Source: Chalciporus piperatus
Taxonomy: Eukaryota; Basidiomycota; Agaricomycetes; Boletales; Boletaceae
Assembly: GCA_038093975.1 (NCBI GenBank)
Contig: JBBPTG010000082.1
Coordinates: 53,251-117,250 of the forward strand
Direction of reading: 5' to 3'
DNA: 64,000 nucleotides
The notes beneath the pieces are model-generated. The model did no database searches. It was not told the origin of the DNA and saw only the letters and a list, made by a program, of their open reading frames with translations. This document shows positions 54,569 to 64,000 of this stretch, piece by piece; position 1 is the first letter of the stretch; each line of letters starts with the position of its first letter. A program made the translations under genes and the position numbers.

Positions 54569-56568
54569 ATGATAGACAACTTGTTCAAGGACAGCCCGGA
54601 ATACGAAGCGCGGAAGAATATACCATTCAAATTTCCAACGGTGACGGTCGCGCAGGTTCATGCTGCCGTTCCGAATCATCTGTTGCAGAGGTCGACATTC
54701 AAGTCGTTGTGCTATGTCCTTCGCGACCTCATTTTCGCCGCTTTGATGTACCGTTTTGCTACCAACATCGGTACTTGGTCTGCCGTAGTCGCTGAACGTA
54801 TCCCATTCCTCGGGGTTCAGACAGTGTATTGGTCGCTTTGGGCGTTCTATTGGTTCTGGCAGGGAATTATCCTTGCTGGTTGTTGGGTCCTTGGTTCGTG
54901 TGGTTCGTCTTTCATGGCCCGGGCTCTTCGCTCAATATGAAATAGCCCACGAGGCCGGACATATGTCGCTGTCGCCCTTAAGCTGGGTTAACCATGCGAT
55001 CGGAATGACCTTACATACTGTAAGTGGTTGCTTCAACTCTTGTGCTAGCTGATGCATTCTCGCAGCTCTTGCTCGTGCCTTACTTCAGCTGGCGCGCAAC
55101 TCACCAAGCGTGAGTACCATTCTTTCGTATTTCATCATCATCATCAGCTATCTGAATCACATGTGACCGTGGCCAGACATCATGCAAGTCTCAGTTGTTG
55201 CTCGTGTTAGCTTATACTAATTTTTCATGTTTCCAAACAGAAAGGTAGCAACTCGCTGGAAAGGTGAGTATGATCGGGTATATTCGATCCAGTCATTCAT
55301 TGACGAGGACCGCTTCAGGGATGGTACTTTCATACCGAGGTCACGCTCGTACTACAAGCTTCCACCAAGAGAAATCGCACATGTTGCTGACTACCATGAC
55401 ATTTTTGAAGGTAGAGATATCTGATGGTATTCCTTACGAATCTCCTAACTTTATGTTGAAAAGAAACTCCCATCTACACTCTTCTGCGTATGCTGACTAT
55501 GCAAGTATTTGGATGGCAAGCCTATCTTTCGACGGATGCGATGGGAAACCCTAAGTAAGTATCCACGTTTCTAGTCCCGCCAGACGCTCATCCTTTAAAG
55601 CCATCCCAAGTGGACCAATGTAGGTGATTTGTTGATACGAGAACGACGTTTTGCTGAGATATCACGTTAGCATTTCTCGCCGTCATCTGTGTTGTTCAAG
55701 CTTGGTGATAAGCACTTGATCATCGCTTCGAATATCAGCCTCGCCTTGATGGCAAACGTCTTGTGGTACTTCGCGAGCCAGGTTGGCTTTCTTAATTTGG
55801 TCAAATTCTACTTCATACCGTACTCGGTTCGTACCACGCGCCCATTATGTATCTTCTAGTGATGCAGCTTACTCTTTGATGGCCCTTTAGCTTGCCAACC
55901 ACTGTGGGTCGATCTAAGGTCTAACTAGATGTGTTTTTAATCGTTGTTCTAGGGGTTGTCATGCTCACTTTCATCCATCACTCTGACCCCACTATCCCGC
56001 ATTATCGTGGCAGCAGTTGGACTTACCTCCGTGGTGCATTGGCGACCGTTGATCGGCCTCTCCTGGGATGGGTCGGACGTTTCTTCTTGCATAACATCAG
56101 GTCAGTCGCCCTCGTGCTTGTGGCTACTTTTGTTACTCAAAGATCGGGGCAGTCATGACCATATCGCCCATCACTTTTGTGAGTTAGCCTCCTCACCCAC
56201 AGCCTGTACAAATCCTAATCAATAACGCCACAGTCACCCTAGCGCCATTCTGTTCGTTTGTTGCGCTAACTATAATCAAGCTTGCCGATGTCTGATTGAA
56301 CTTGACAGACAATCTGCCCAAGATTACCGAATACATCAAACCTGTTCTGGGAGAAGACTACAATTACGACACGACGGCACGTAGCGGGCTTGTCCCACAA
56401 GTGTAAAACCTAGATTATCAACTAACTTCTTCCTCCTTTTAGAACGGATTTAGGGCTCTGCACAGGGCGTTTACCGAATGTATTTTTATCGAAGACGACG
56501 GGGAAGTCCTCTTTTACAGGAACAAAGAGGGCAAGGCCGCTCGTCAGCTTGCGGAGGAGGCGATGTGA
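54569..56568 (+). CDS. membrane fatty acid desaturase (delta-12/FAD2 type)
   Basis: Introduces a double bond into oleoyl chains in the ER, using cytochrome b5 (family knowledge). ATG at 54569: MIDNLFKDSPEYEARKNIPF, LPNHLLQRSTFKSL-type region, helices. Histidine box 1 is AHEAGH at about 54948, formed across an intron ending at 54947. Box 2, HQAHH, is completed by a 7-nt exon (55177-55183) between introns 55110-55176 and 55184-55240, the latter with a GC donor. Next SNSLERDGTFIPRSRSYYKL, PPREIAHVADYHDIFEETP, FTFIHHSDPTIPHY-type segment and box 3 HDHIAHHF at about 56150. C-terminus: IKPVLGEDYNYDTT then, after 56377-56442 (again a GC donor), NGFRALHRAFTECIFIEDDG and AARQLAEEAM; stop 56566-56568. 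Around eleven introns. Delta-12 versus delta-15 activity cannot be decided. Confidence 0.85.
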
Positions 56569-57291
56569 AAGTCGTGGTTGCCTTGTCCTTTTGCCATAGA
56601 AATCTTGAGTTTGGATTTAGCCGGGTGATGCATGTCTATCCTATACATGTACTTTCTTGTACTTACTGCTTGAAATCAACGATGGAATCTCAGATCAAAC
56701 CTCGATACTTGATACCCGAACGCGTAATTTTTAGTAGTTCCACAGCAGTCGTCGATAAGACAGGATAAGACTCGCACGTGGCGCATATACAACCTTGGCC
56801 GGTCAAACCACATTCAGCCCCGTTTTCAACCCGGATTAAAAGCCTACGGTAAGTCATCAAATCTCGATACTTGATACCCGAACGCGTAATTTTTAGCTAG
56901 CAGTTCCACAGCCAGTCGTCGATAAGCACCTGTGGTTCCCACGTCAGACGTCTAATAAGACTTGCGTTTGACGGACAGTGCCACCTGTTGAACGACTGGT
57001 TTTTCGCGTTTTAGCGCCTCCTGCAATATTTCCGCGATAATCCTGGTCTTCTGGGTGTAAAAATGGCGAGGGCGTGTTATTCTTGGTCTGTGGTCGGCAT
57101 ACCGGCACATCACTACCGAGCATGGCGTTTTAACCGAGCGGGTCAGGTACAGATGACGTCGGCTATCAACCTCGGGCTCATTGTCGTGCATTAGAGTACT
57201 AAGTCAATGAAAATATGATGTATTCGAGCCTTTTCGTTGAAACAAATCATAGAGTACGTGGATGAGGGTCTAAATAATAAACAAAGAGCAA
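56569..57291. other. intergenic with a direct repeat
   Basis: No gene. Contains a duplicated segment at 56701-56759 and 56863-56926 described separately. Confidence 0.5.
56701..56926. repeat. direct repeat of about 60 bp, two copies
   Basis: CTCGATACTTGATACCCGAA plus CGCGTAATTTTTAG and the following TTCCACAG...CAGTCGTCGATAAG occur at 56701-56759 and 56863-56926, 162 bp apart start to start. The copies differ only by small insertions in the second (CTAGC before the TTCCACAG part and one extra C after it). Confidence 0.85.
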
Positions 57292-59434
57292 TCAAGTGTC
57301 CCCCTCCGAATCATTGTCATTGTCGTCGATATCTTCAGCAGCCTCGGTCAATTGTGTGGACCTACGTTGAGCCTGCGCATTGTCCCTGCTGCTCGTCCCC
57401 CTCTTTCGTTTACGACCGATGTCCGCGCGCTTTTTGCGGGGCTTGCGTACCGGTTCACCGTTACCTCGGCGAGATTGGAGCTCCTTGGTGAACTGTTCGT
57501 GCTCATTCTTGCTGAGTTTCTTCCAGTGACATTCTCCCGAACGGAGGGTATCCCGCAGTTTCCGTATTTCACCGACCGTACCGATGTTTGATGGATTGTT
57601 AAATGGTACTCCACTAGGCCATCCGACGAGCCTGACACCATATGTCTCAATGATTGAGGTCTCGTAGCTCGTGTAGTTCATAGCTATGGATGTTTTTCCC
57701 GTCGTCGTCTCTGCAAAGGACTCAACGAGGGACAGAGAAAAAAATTATATATTAACGCACTCAGCCCGTTGGAGATATATGCCGTTACTTGTTTTCGCAT
57801 GTTCGCAAGTGAATCGCGTTCTTCGAGATCTAAGATGTACTTAAGAGAGGGGAACAGAGCGAGAAGGCTGCAGGACTTACTGTGACCCTGGGCACAGGCC
57901 CATTGCTCGTATTGTCTAGCAACATCGCCGGCCGAATGCTTGAACACGTCTTCCCAGAAGACAGCGGTGTTATCAGAACCATACCACATTGATTGGACGG
58001 AATCATTGATGTGACCGCGCGTCACGAAAAGCGAGGCATAGATGCCGGTACGATCTCGGAGAGCGTCGAGCTGAAAGTGATCGAGTGAGTTGAATAATTT
58101 GGTGTGAGTAGCGGACAATACTTGCCTCCCTTACGATGCGCGATGTGGTGAGAAGGACGTCCCGAGCAGATGCCGCATTATTAGCCCGAAGACCGTGTTT
58201 TTGGGTCTCGCGATGATCTTCTAGTATGGTGATGTAAGCTTGTTCCTCCTGGGGGGTAAGATTCTGCATTCCCAGGTCTTCTGATACAAACTTGCGTATC
58301 TCAGCTAAAGTATAACGTTCACCGTGTGCTCGACCTAAACGTGAAGCGGGTGAGAGATTTATTGCATGCCAAAAAAATGGAAATACCCTTGTTCACTTCC
58401 TGAGCCTTTGCATGGATAAGTGCGTTGGTCAGCTGGGGCTTTCGGGAAGGACGGTAGTTTGATTGTAAGTTGATGATCGACCGTGCGTATTTTAGAGTGA
58501 CATTGTGTTCCTCTGCAAGAGCGACCAGGTGCGCCTCCTGGTCTTCTAAGAAGGTACTAATAGCAGCCTCGAACTTCTTGCGACGTGCAGCACGATCGGC
58601 CGCGGCAGTCTCTCTTGATTCTCCTGATTCCCTGTTGGACGCGAGTTCGGTTGGCAGGGCACGGGGAGATCGAACAGGAATCATCGAGTGACCAGGATTT
58701 CGTGCTGCCCAAGTTCCGGTGGCGTAGTTGCTGGATACTTGGCCGGCTCCATCAACGGGCACATAAGCGAAGGTACTAGTAGAGGTAGGGAGCTGCAAGG
58801 GAGTTTGGACGGCTGGTTGTGGTGGGAAAATGTTGGGAAGGGAGGAGGAGGAAGCGCCTGCCAATAGTTAGTGAGATATGCACTGGAAAAAAAATGAGAA
58901 CCTACCTCCGAGGGAAGCACCCGAGCATGCCAAATGCGCTGGAACAAGGTCTCCATTGAAGGTCAGCAATTGTTGAGCAGGTGGCAGATCTTGAATGGGG
59001 TCCGCGCCGACACTCAAAAATCCCAGTGGGAACGCTTGGAAAGAGCGGGGGACAATCGTGCCTTGGAGTTCTACCGTGCAATCAGGAAGTCCGTGTTCTT
59101 CTTCGTGTGAGTTGTGCGACAGATCTCCTTAAGAATGGCTTACCTTGCATACTATGCGCCTCCATCTCACTCGAAGATCCACGAGGAGAGCGTGTTGTGC
59201 CACGCAACGTTGAAAATCTAAGGAAATATTAACAAATATGTCAGCCAAGTCACGGTTGATAAAGGTATCTAAAAATTACCTGCACTCGCCGCCAGCGTCA
59301 CGTGCGAAGATAAAGAGGTGCATCTCATTCTTTGTAGAGGCGATAGGGTCAGTGAGTGATGCTATCATTCGGGGAATCAGCACGACATCAAGGGTGAGTT
59401 GGAATGTACCTTCGAAGCGGTAAAGCTTCGTCAT
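57292..59434 (-). CDS. hypothetical protein of an agaric-type family, multi-exon
   Basis: No known domain. By eye, six or more exons join in phase: ATG at 59434 with TKLYRFEGTFQLTLDVVLIP and NEMHLFIFARDAGGECR; GTTRSPRGSSSEMEAHSMQ; EHGLPDCTVELQGTIVPRSF with LGFLSVGADPIQDLPPAQQ; ASSSSLPNIFPPQ, a Pro/Thr-rich stretch, RRKKFEAAISTFLEDQEAHL; PQEEQAYITILEDHRETQ; ALRDRTGIYASLFVTRGHIN and WEDVFKHSAGDV; then MNYTSYETSIIETYGVRLVG, WPSGVPFNNPSNIGTVGEIR and a basic tail with nuclear-localisation-like KPRKKRADIGRKRKR and an acidic end; stop 57292. An upstream exon near 59691 (MSTRVEIIVTEGSCGNCRDA) may belong but its frame joins poorly. It looks like a nuclear protein; from memory similar proteins are multi-copy in mushrooms, unverified. 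Confidence 0.6.
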
Positions 59435-59816
59435 GTCAGGAACAATGGGCAACGGGCCAAAAGGTGCTCAGCACCCTTTCGCTCTGACGGAGAGTCCAGT
59501 TCGTAGCACGGTTTATATACCTGTGAATACTCATATTGTCTTAAATGCGCCTGTTGCATGCAAAGTTGAGGCAATGATGTGAAGACGAAGTTCACCCTAT
59601 GACACATAATCACGTACCGTGATTGGCTAGCTGCATCACGGCAATTCCCGCAGCTTCCTTCTGTCACGATAATCTCTACCCTTGTGCTCATGTTCCAGGG
59701 CTCGAGCCATGAGACAAGGGTAAGTGGGTTAATCTCCGCCCTGCACCTGTTCCACTCACCGCTTCATTAGAGATCAGCAAAAAACGACCAAAACTCAAAG
59801 AGAAGCAACGCGGCGA

Positions 59817-60502
59817 TGGCTTTCCAAGCCAGGGTAAGTGTGTACGTACAGATATCATCAACGATCATCGCTCACGGCAAACACCAGCGTTCGTGAAAGT
59901 GTGAACGCAAAGGCCAAGGAACGAATGCGCCGGTAAGTTTCATGGCATCTATCCATAAAATTTCAGCCTAATTCTGTGTAGGCACCGTGAAAAGTACTTG
60001 CCTTCACGCTGCATTTTTGTTCCTCATTCTGACTAAATATTAGGGTTCGAGGTACTAGAGGCACGGCTTCCCATATGTATGTACGTTACATTACGTGCAT
60101 AATCTATACTTACCTATTACATACAGACCAACCCAGCGGTTTGATGTGGAGGGTGCCGCTCAAGAACTCGAACAGCTCCGTGAGTTTCTACAGACTTGGC
60201 AAGAATGGTGCCCCGCTGAGGACGAATGGGAGGAGGAGTTTGAGGAGAGAAAACACCATGCATACGAGGAGGGAGAGCACGCCGCAGAGAACTTCTGGGC
60301 ACAGTGGAAGGACCACATCGTAGATGGAAGGTCGGCTCTTCACAAAGCGAAATCGATTGCTCAGGTGTTCTCAGATGATGTCACCTTCATACCCCATGGC
60401 TCCATCATCGACTTAGCGCTGGTGTTATGCGAGCTTAGTTCTGAACTCAAGTTTATCGAGATGAAGTTGACGCAAGGGGGGGTAGAACTAGTAGTAGATT
60501 AG
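59817..60502 (+). CDS. small hypothetical protein with basic N-terminus and acidic helical C-terminus
   Basis: The last exon (about 60128-60502) encodes RFDVEGAAQELEQLREFLQT, WQEWCPAEDEWEEEFEERKH, FWAQWKDHIVDGRSALHKAK and a hydrophobic end (SIIDLALVLCELSSELKFIE), stop at 60500-60502. Upstream short exons are basic (VRESVNAKAKERMRR). The layout, a basic N-terminus followed by a Trp- and Glu-rich helical domain, resembles a family seen repeatedly in mushroom genomes (from memory). The start is not resolved; several phases fit poorly. Confidence 0.45.
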
Positions 60503-61593
60503 CGGGTATAGCAAACATGGCGCACATAGTGAATATATCAAACGAGTAGTAGTGACTTGACTAGCGAATGACATAGAATAATGGCGAACATGGTGAACTC
60601 AAGTATGGCGAACATGACTAACATGGTGAACGATGGTGAACATAACGAACCAACGTATGGCGAACGTGGCGAACGTGGCGAACATAACGAACCAAAAGTA
60701 TGCCGAACGTGGCGAACGGTGGTGAACATGGCGAACCAAAGTATGGCGAACGTGGTGAACGGTGGTGAACATGGTGAACCAAAGTATGGCGAACGACACA
60801 AAGGAAGGTAATCAAACTGATCAGCGGGCAGTGTAGGCGCACAGAACTTTTTCTGAGCAATCCGGATGTCAAGACTGACTTGCCGAACGTGAAGAATGGT
60901 CGTATGAGGGTGCGGACTCCACGAACAGGTCGGATTGATGTTGAATCCATAGCGAACCCGTACGGATCACCTGGAATACACTGAATTATGGTTGTGCAAT
61001 GGGTCAGCAATGAACCCACCAATAAGGTATGCTCGTATCGTGACCCTGAGGGTGCGAATGTTGCGTGCATATGTGTAGGTGCGTCTGGAAGTCTTCAAAG
61101 TTGCGTCCAATGCATGGCGAACGTCTAGCGAACTCACATTAATTTGTGCGTGTGCATCAATTTGAGGTCATTTCGTGGGCGGAAAAAGAGGCTGCGTATG
61201 CAGAGTAATGTGACTGAAGGTCTATGATGTCGATGGACGTAAATAACCCATATGCGAGTGTGGTTGAACGTGAAAGTGCATTGCACACCCATATGTGTTA
61301 CATGTGAATGTGTCAATTCCTTGGCCACGCAATGATGTCACCCGAGCACAAATCACATACACATAACACTTAATGCGTAGCAGGTTTTCTACGTGTATTC
61401 ATCATAATAACTATACTCTTACAACCACACATCTTATTACTTTACATCTTACTTTCAATCCTTGCGTGAAACGGCATAAATCAAGTGTATTATAAGCAAA
61501 AACAATTCAATACATCATTGTGTAGACGAACAACCATAATTCATCACTAGACGAGGGAGAGGGAAATAAACGAGCACATTTGTATAAAGAGAA
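60503..61593. other. gene-free interval with a minisatellite
   Basis: Contains the GAAC-rich tandem repeat at 60581-60800 and then about 800 bp without recognisable genes. Confidence 0.5.
60581..60800. repeat. irregular minisatellite of GGCGAACATGGTGAACC-like units
   Basis: About 220 bp built from 9-bp words of the type ATGGCGAAC, GTGGCGAAC and ATGGTGAAC, interspersed with CAAAGT or CAACGT spacers. Units are imperfect. Both strands remain open by composition, which explains several short spurious frames here. Confidence 0.8.
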
Positions 61594-61883
61594 CTATCCG
61601 CCTACCCTTAGGACCACACGAACACTGCCTTCATTGTACTTCTGCGTGTAAGCCACGAGTGCGTCCTCGAAAGTCTTATAGGATTTGTGGCAATTGCCGG
61701 GCACAAAGTTCACACGTTCGGCAACATTGTTCCTGTGCACGTTCGTGAGTAGTTAGTACCAGTTGAATCAGTGAGGATCGTACCAATCGTAGAAGATACC
61801 AACTTCTTTGCCCACCGTAATTACATAGTACTTGGAGACAGGTTGCTGAGGTGGCCGAATGTCCGATGCATCAGCAACACTGC
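61594..61883 (-). CDS. RNase H1 N-terminal/viroplasmin-like domain protein, 3' exons
   Basis: Two exons on the minus strand: VADASDIRPPQQPVSKYYVI then TVGKEVGIFYDW (to about 61783), a short intron, then NNVAERVNFVPGNCHKSYKT and FEDALVAYTQKYNEGSVRVV, ending LRVGG and a stop at 61594-61596. The Y-YVVTVG..VGIFYDW...V...G..HKSY..F.EAL..Y pattern is the domain found at the N-terminus of eukaryotic RNase H1 and in caulimovirus viroplasmin, which binds RNA-DNA hybrid or double-stranded RNA. Here it forms the C-terminus. No RNase H catalytic domain follows. The 5' exons should lie in or beyond the CCAGT repeat and were not found, so it may be a fragment. Confidence 0.6.
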
Positions 61884-61913
61884 AAAAAGTCTGAAGTTAC
61901 TGGAATGACTGGA

Positions 61914-62396
61914 TCAGTTAAACCAGTACGCCAGTTGCTCAGTTGCCCAGTCATCCAGTCAGCCAGTCATTTCAGTAATCTCATTGGTTCATTAGCCCAG
62001 TCACTTCAGTAGTCTCAGTAGCTCAGTAGCCCAGTGTTCCAGTCATCCAGTTATCTCAGTAGCCTAGTAGCCCAGTGTCCCAGTCATGTAGTCATCTCAG
62101 CAGCCTAGTAGCCCAGTGCCCTAGTTATCCAGCAATCCAGTTGTCTCATTACTCCAGCCATTCAGTATTCCAGTATTCCAGTAATCTAGTCACTCAGTGG
62201 TCCAGTAATCCAGTAGTCTCAGTAATCCAGTCACTCAGTGATCCAGTAATCTAGTCACTCCAGTCACTCCAGTCACACAAGTGACACCAGTAACCCAGTC
62301 ACCAGTCACTCCCAGTCACCTCAGTAACCCAGTAATCCAGTCACCCAGTCACCTCAGTAATCCAGTCACCCAGTAATCCAGTCACCCAGTCCCAAT
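61914..62396. repeat. CCAGTCA/CCAGTAAT simple-sequence tract
   Basis: Nearly 480 bp of imperfect words such as CCAGTCACTCAGT, CCAGTAATCCAGT and CTCAGTAGCCCAGT, roughly 10-12 bp each. Strand-asymmetric: AGT and CCA dominate the plus strand. Confidence 0.85.
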
Positions 62397-62580
62397 TACT
62401 AGTTCACTATATCTTATGATTAATTCACACCTTATGACAGTTCAGAAAATGCGAAATATATTATGTCTAACTATTACATGTATTGTGGTACAATAGTTAC
62501 AAGTTAATGAAGTGCCATGCAACACGAGCAGCTATGTACGAGGTGAGTAGGTGTGTTAGTCAACAAATAAACACGAACCT
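62397..62580. other. short spacer between repeat arrays
   Basis: AT-rich unique-looking sequence; no gene. Confidence 0.4.
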
Positions 62581-63360
62581 TTGAAGCCAGCGGGGCTGTT
62601 GAGCCCGCGCCGGCTTCGTTGTTTGAGCTTGAGGTGGTGAGAAGTGGTGGTAGCGGGCCGAGCAGTGCGAGCAGCTGTTTGTGGGGTGAGCAGGTGGCTT
62701 ATCACTCACCTCGTGAAGCCGGCGGGGCTGTTGAGCCCACGCCGGCCACGTTTTCGCGTTTTCGTCGTTTTCGTGTCGGGAGTGGTGTGGTAGGTGGTAG
62801 TGGGCCGCGCAGTGCGAGCGGCTGTTTGCGGGGTGAGCGGATGTGGTGGTGAGCGAGTTCTCACTCACCTCGTGAAGCCGGCGGGGCTGTTGAGCCCACG
62901 CCGGCCGCGTTTTCGCGTTTTCGTCGTTTTCGTGTCGAGAGTGGTGTGGTAGGTGGTAGTGGGCCGAGCAGTGCAAGCGGCTGTTTGCGGGGTGAGCAGG
63001 TGGCTTATCACTCACCTCGTGAAGCCGGCGGGGCTGTTGAGCCCACGCCGGCCGCGTTTTCGCGTTTTCGTCGTTTTCGTGTCGAGAGTGGTGTGGTAGG
63101 TGGTAGTGGGCCGAGCAGTGCAAGCGGCTGTTTGCGGGGTGAGCAGGTGGCTTATCACTCACCTCGTGAAGCCGGCGGGGCCGCTGAGCCCACGCCGGCC
63201 GCGTTTTCGCGTTTTCGTCGTTTTCGTGTCGAGAGTGAGGTGGTAGGTGGCAGCAGGCTGTTTGCGAGGTGAGCGGATATGGTGGTGAGCGAGTTTTCAC
63301 TCACCTGGCGATGCCGGCGGGGCTTTTGAGCCCTCGCCGGCCGTTTTGTTGTTGTTGAGG
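62581..63360. repeat. tandem array of about 147-bp units, each with a GC-rich hairpin
   Basis: Six units, marked by CGGGGCTGTTGAGCCC or a variant starting at about 62591, 62723, 62882, 63029, 63176 and 63318. Spacings are 132, 159, 147, 147 and 142 bp; the two central 147-bp units are nearly identical. Each unit has GCCGGCGGGGCT and AGCCCACGCCGGC arms facing each other around a 3-4 nt loop, followed by GTTTTCGCGTTTTCGTCG. Because 147 is a multiple of 3 the minus strand stays open as 49-residue repeats (62560-63300), but this is most simply a by-product. Confidence 0.9.
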
Positions 63361-63455
63361 TGTGGTGTAGTGGTGAGAGAGAGTCAAAGAGGTGGCGCGG
63401 CAAATTCAACATGGTCACGTGACTTTTTCGCGCGGATTTTGTGTCAAGTCCGAGC

Positions 63456-64000
63456 ATTAGGGAAATGTGGCTACACTTTATTAGGATCTCCTACACTAGA
63501 TAGCTACCATATTTTTTGTACACTTGTGTATGCTTTTTAGTACACTTTCAATAGGTTTGATCTCCACATACTTTGCTACACTTGTAACTACACACTTACT
63601 GCGCTTTTTTGTACACTTTTGCTACACTCTAACCTAATACACTTTCCCACACTTGTAACTACACATTTACTACGCTTTTTTGTACACTTTTGTTACACTC
63701 AATCTAGCTACACTTTCCTACACATTTTGATTCAAGTTTTACTACGCTTTTTTGTTACACTTTGCTACACTCAATCACTACACTTGTAACTACACTTTTA
63801 GTACACTTTTTTGTCCACTTTAGCTACACTCTATCACTACACACTTTCCCACACATTTCACTACACTTTTACTACGCTTTTTTGTACACTTTTGCTACAC
63901 TCAATCTAGCTACACTTTCACACACTCTTGACTACACTTTTACTACGCTTTTTTGTACACTTTGCTCACTCAATCTAGCTATACTTTCCCACACTTGTAA
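63456..64000. repeat. T-rich tandem repeat (TACACTTTT / TACGCTTTTTTG), open at right edge
   Basis: Units of about 59-73 bp each containing ACTACGCTTTTTTGTACAC and TTTTGCTACACTCAATC or close variants, at about 63602, 63675, 63745, 63804, 63877 and 63945, continuing out of the window. Inside each unit the shorter word TACACTTTT repeats. No gene. It differs from telomeric TTAGGG. Confidence 0.88.

Noticed and set aside
62560..63300. Minus-strand open frame of 246 codons
   Set aside because: It arises because the tandem unit length is a multiple of three; no start context, domain or splice evidence supports a protein.
62581..63360. CRISPR-like array
   Set aside because: Units are long, contiguous and without unique spacers; the genome is eukaryotic.

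Overview
This is a stretch of a filamentous basidiomycete genome, most likely an Agaricomycete. The evidence is direct: genes are broken by many 50-70 nt introns, codon families and protein types are those of mushroom fungi (DEP-DH-PH-CNH RhoGEF, seven-helix DUF6533-type receptor-like protein, agaric-type small hypothetical families), and there are no prokaryotic signals. No species can be named from sequence alone.

Layout. 1-6057: a Rom2-type Rho1 exchange factor, cut by the left edge, with two tandem DH domains. 6058-8214: gene-free, with dispersed inverted motifs that look like a dead DNA element. 8215-10768: secreted FAD-linked (berberine-bridge type) oxidase. 10769-13833: an unrecognised secreted or membrane protein gene and otherwise gene-free DNA. 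13834-20024: a complete, apparently intact non-LTR retrotransposon (LINE) with perfect 12-bp target-site duplications and a 25-nt A tail, inserted about 1.1 kb upstream of a heat-shock-factor-type transcription factor (21101-24648). 25378-25449: initiator tRNA-Met. 25570-26381: decayed agmatinase. 26926-49155: the housekeeping core: MATE transporter, KDEL-bearing PDI-like protein, STT3 oligosaccharyltransferase, Ran-binding-domain protein, NTO1/BRPF-type chromatin reader, NAA50-type N-acetyltransferase, mitochondrial enoyl-CoA hydratase, an unknown protein, a UBL-WLM metalloprotease and a DUF6533-type membrane protein. 49156-51831: remnants (F-box, GNAT). 51913-56568: a divergent pair, secreted polyamine-oxidase-like flavoprotein and delta-12-type fatty acid desaturase. 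56569-64000: an accessory, repeat-rich right arm with lineage-type hypothetical genes, an RNase H1 N-terminal/viroplasmin-like domain gene and four families of tandem repeats, the last running off the right edge.

How genes relate. PDI-like and STT3 are neighbouring ER secretory-pathway genes transcribed the same way; PDI has two facing TGACGTGGC boxes (unfolded-protein-response-type) upstream and STT3 has a TGACGTAA box. RhoGEF, Ran-binding protein, NTO1-like and NAA50-like genes are ordinary core functions with no operon-like logic.

The least expected theme is splicing. Several introns can only be removed in frame by using GC instead of GT at the 5' splice site (MATE, desaturase, the unknown gene at 44946-45777), and essential motifs are carried on or split by tiny exons: a 7-nt exon completing the second histidine box of the desaturase, an 18-nt exon carrying the catalytic Asp motif of STT3, a 15-nt exon opening the PWWP domain, and an intron between the two Cys of the PDI active site. 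Exon boundaries were worked out by eye and need transcript support.
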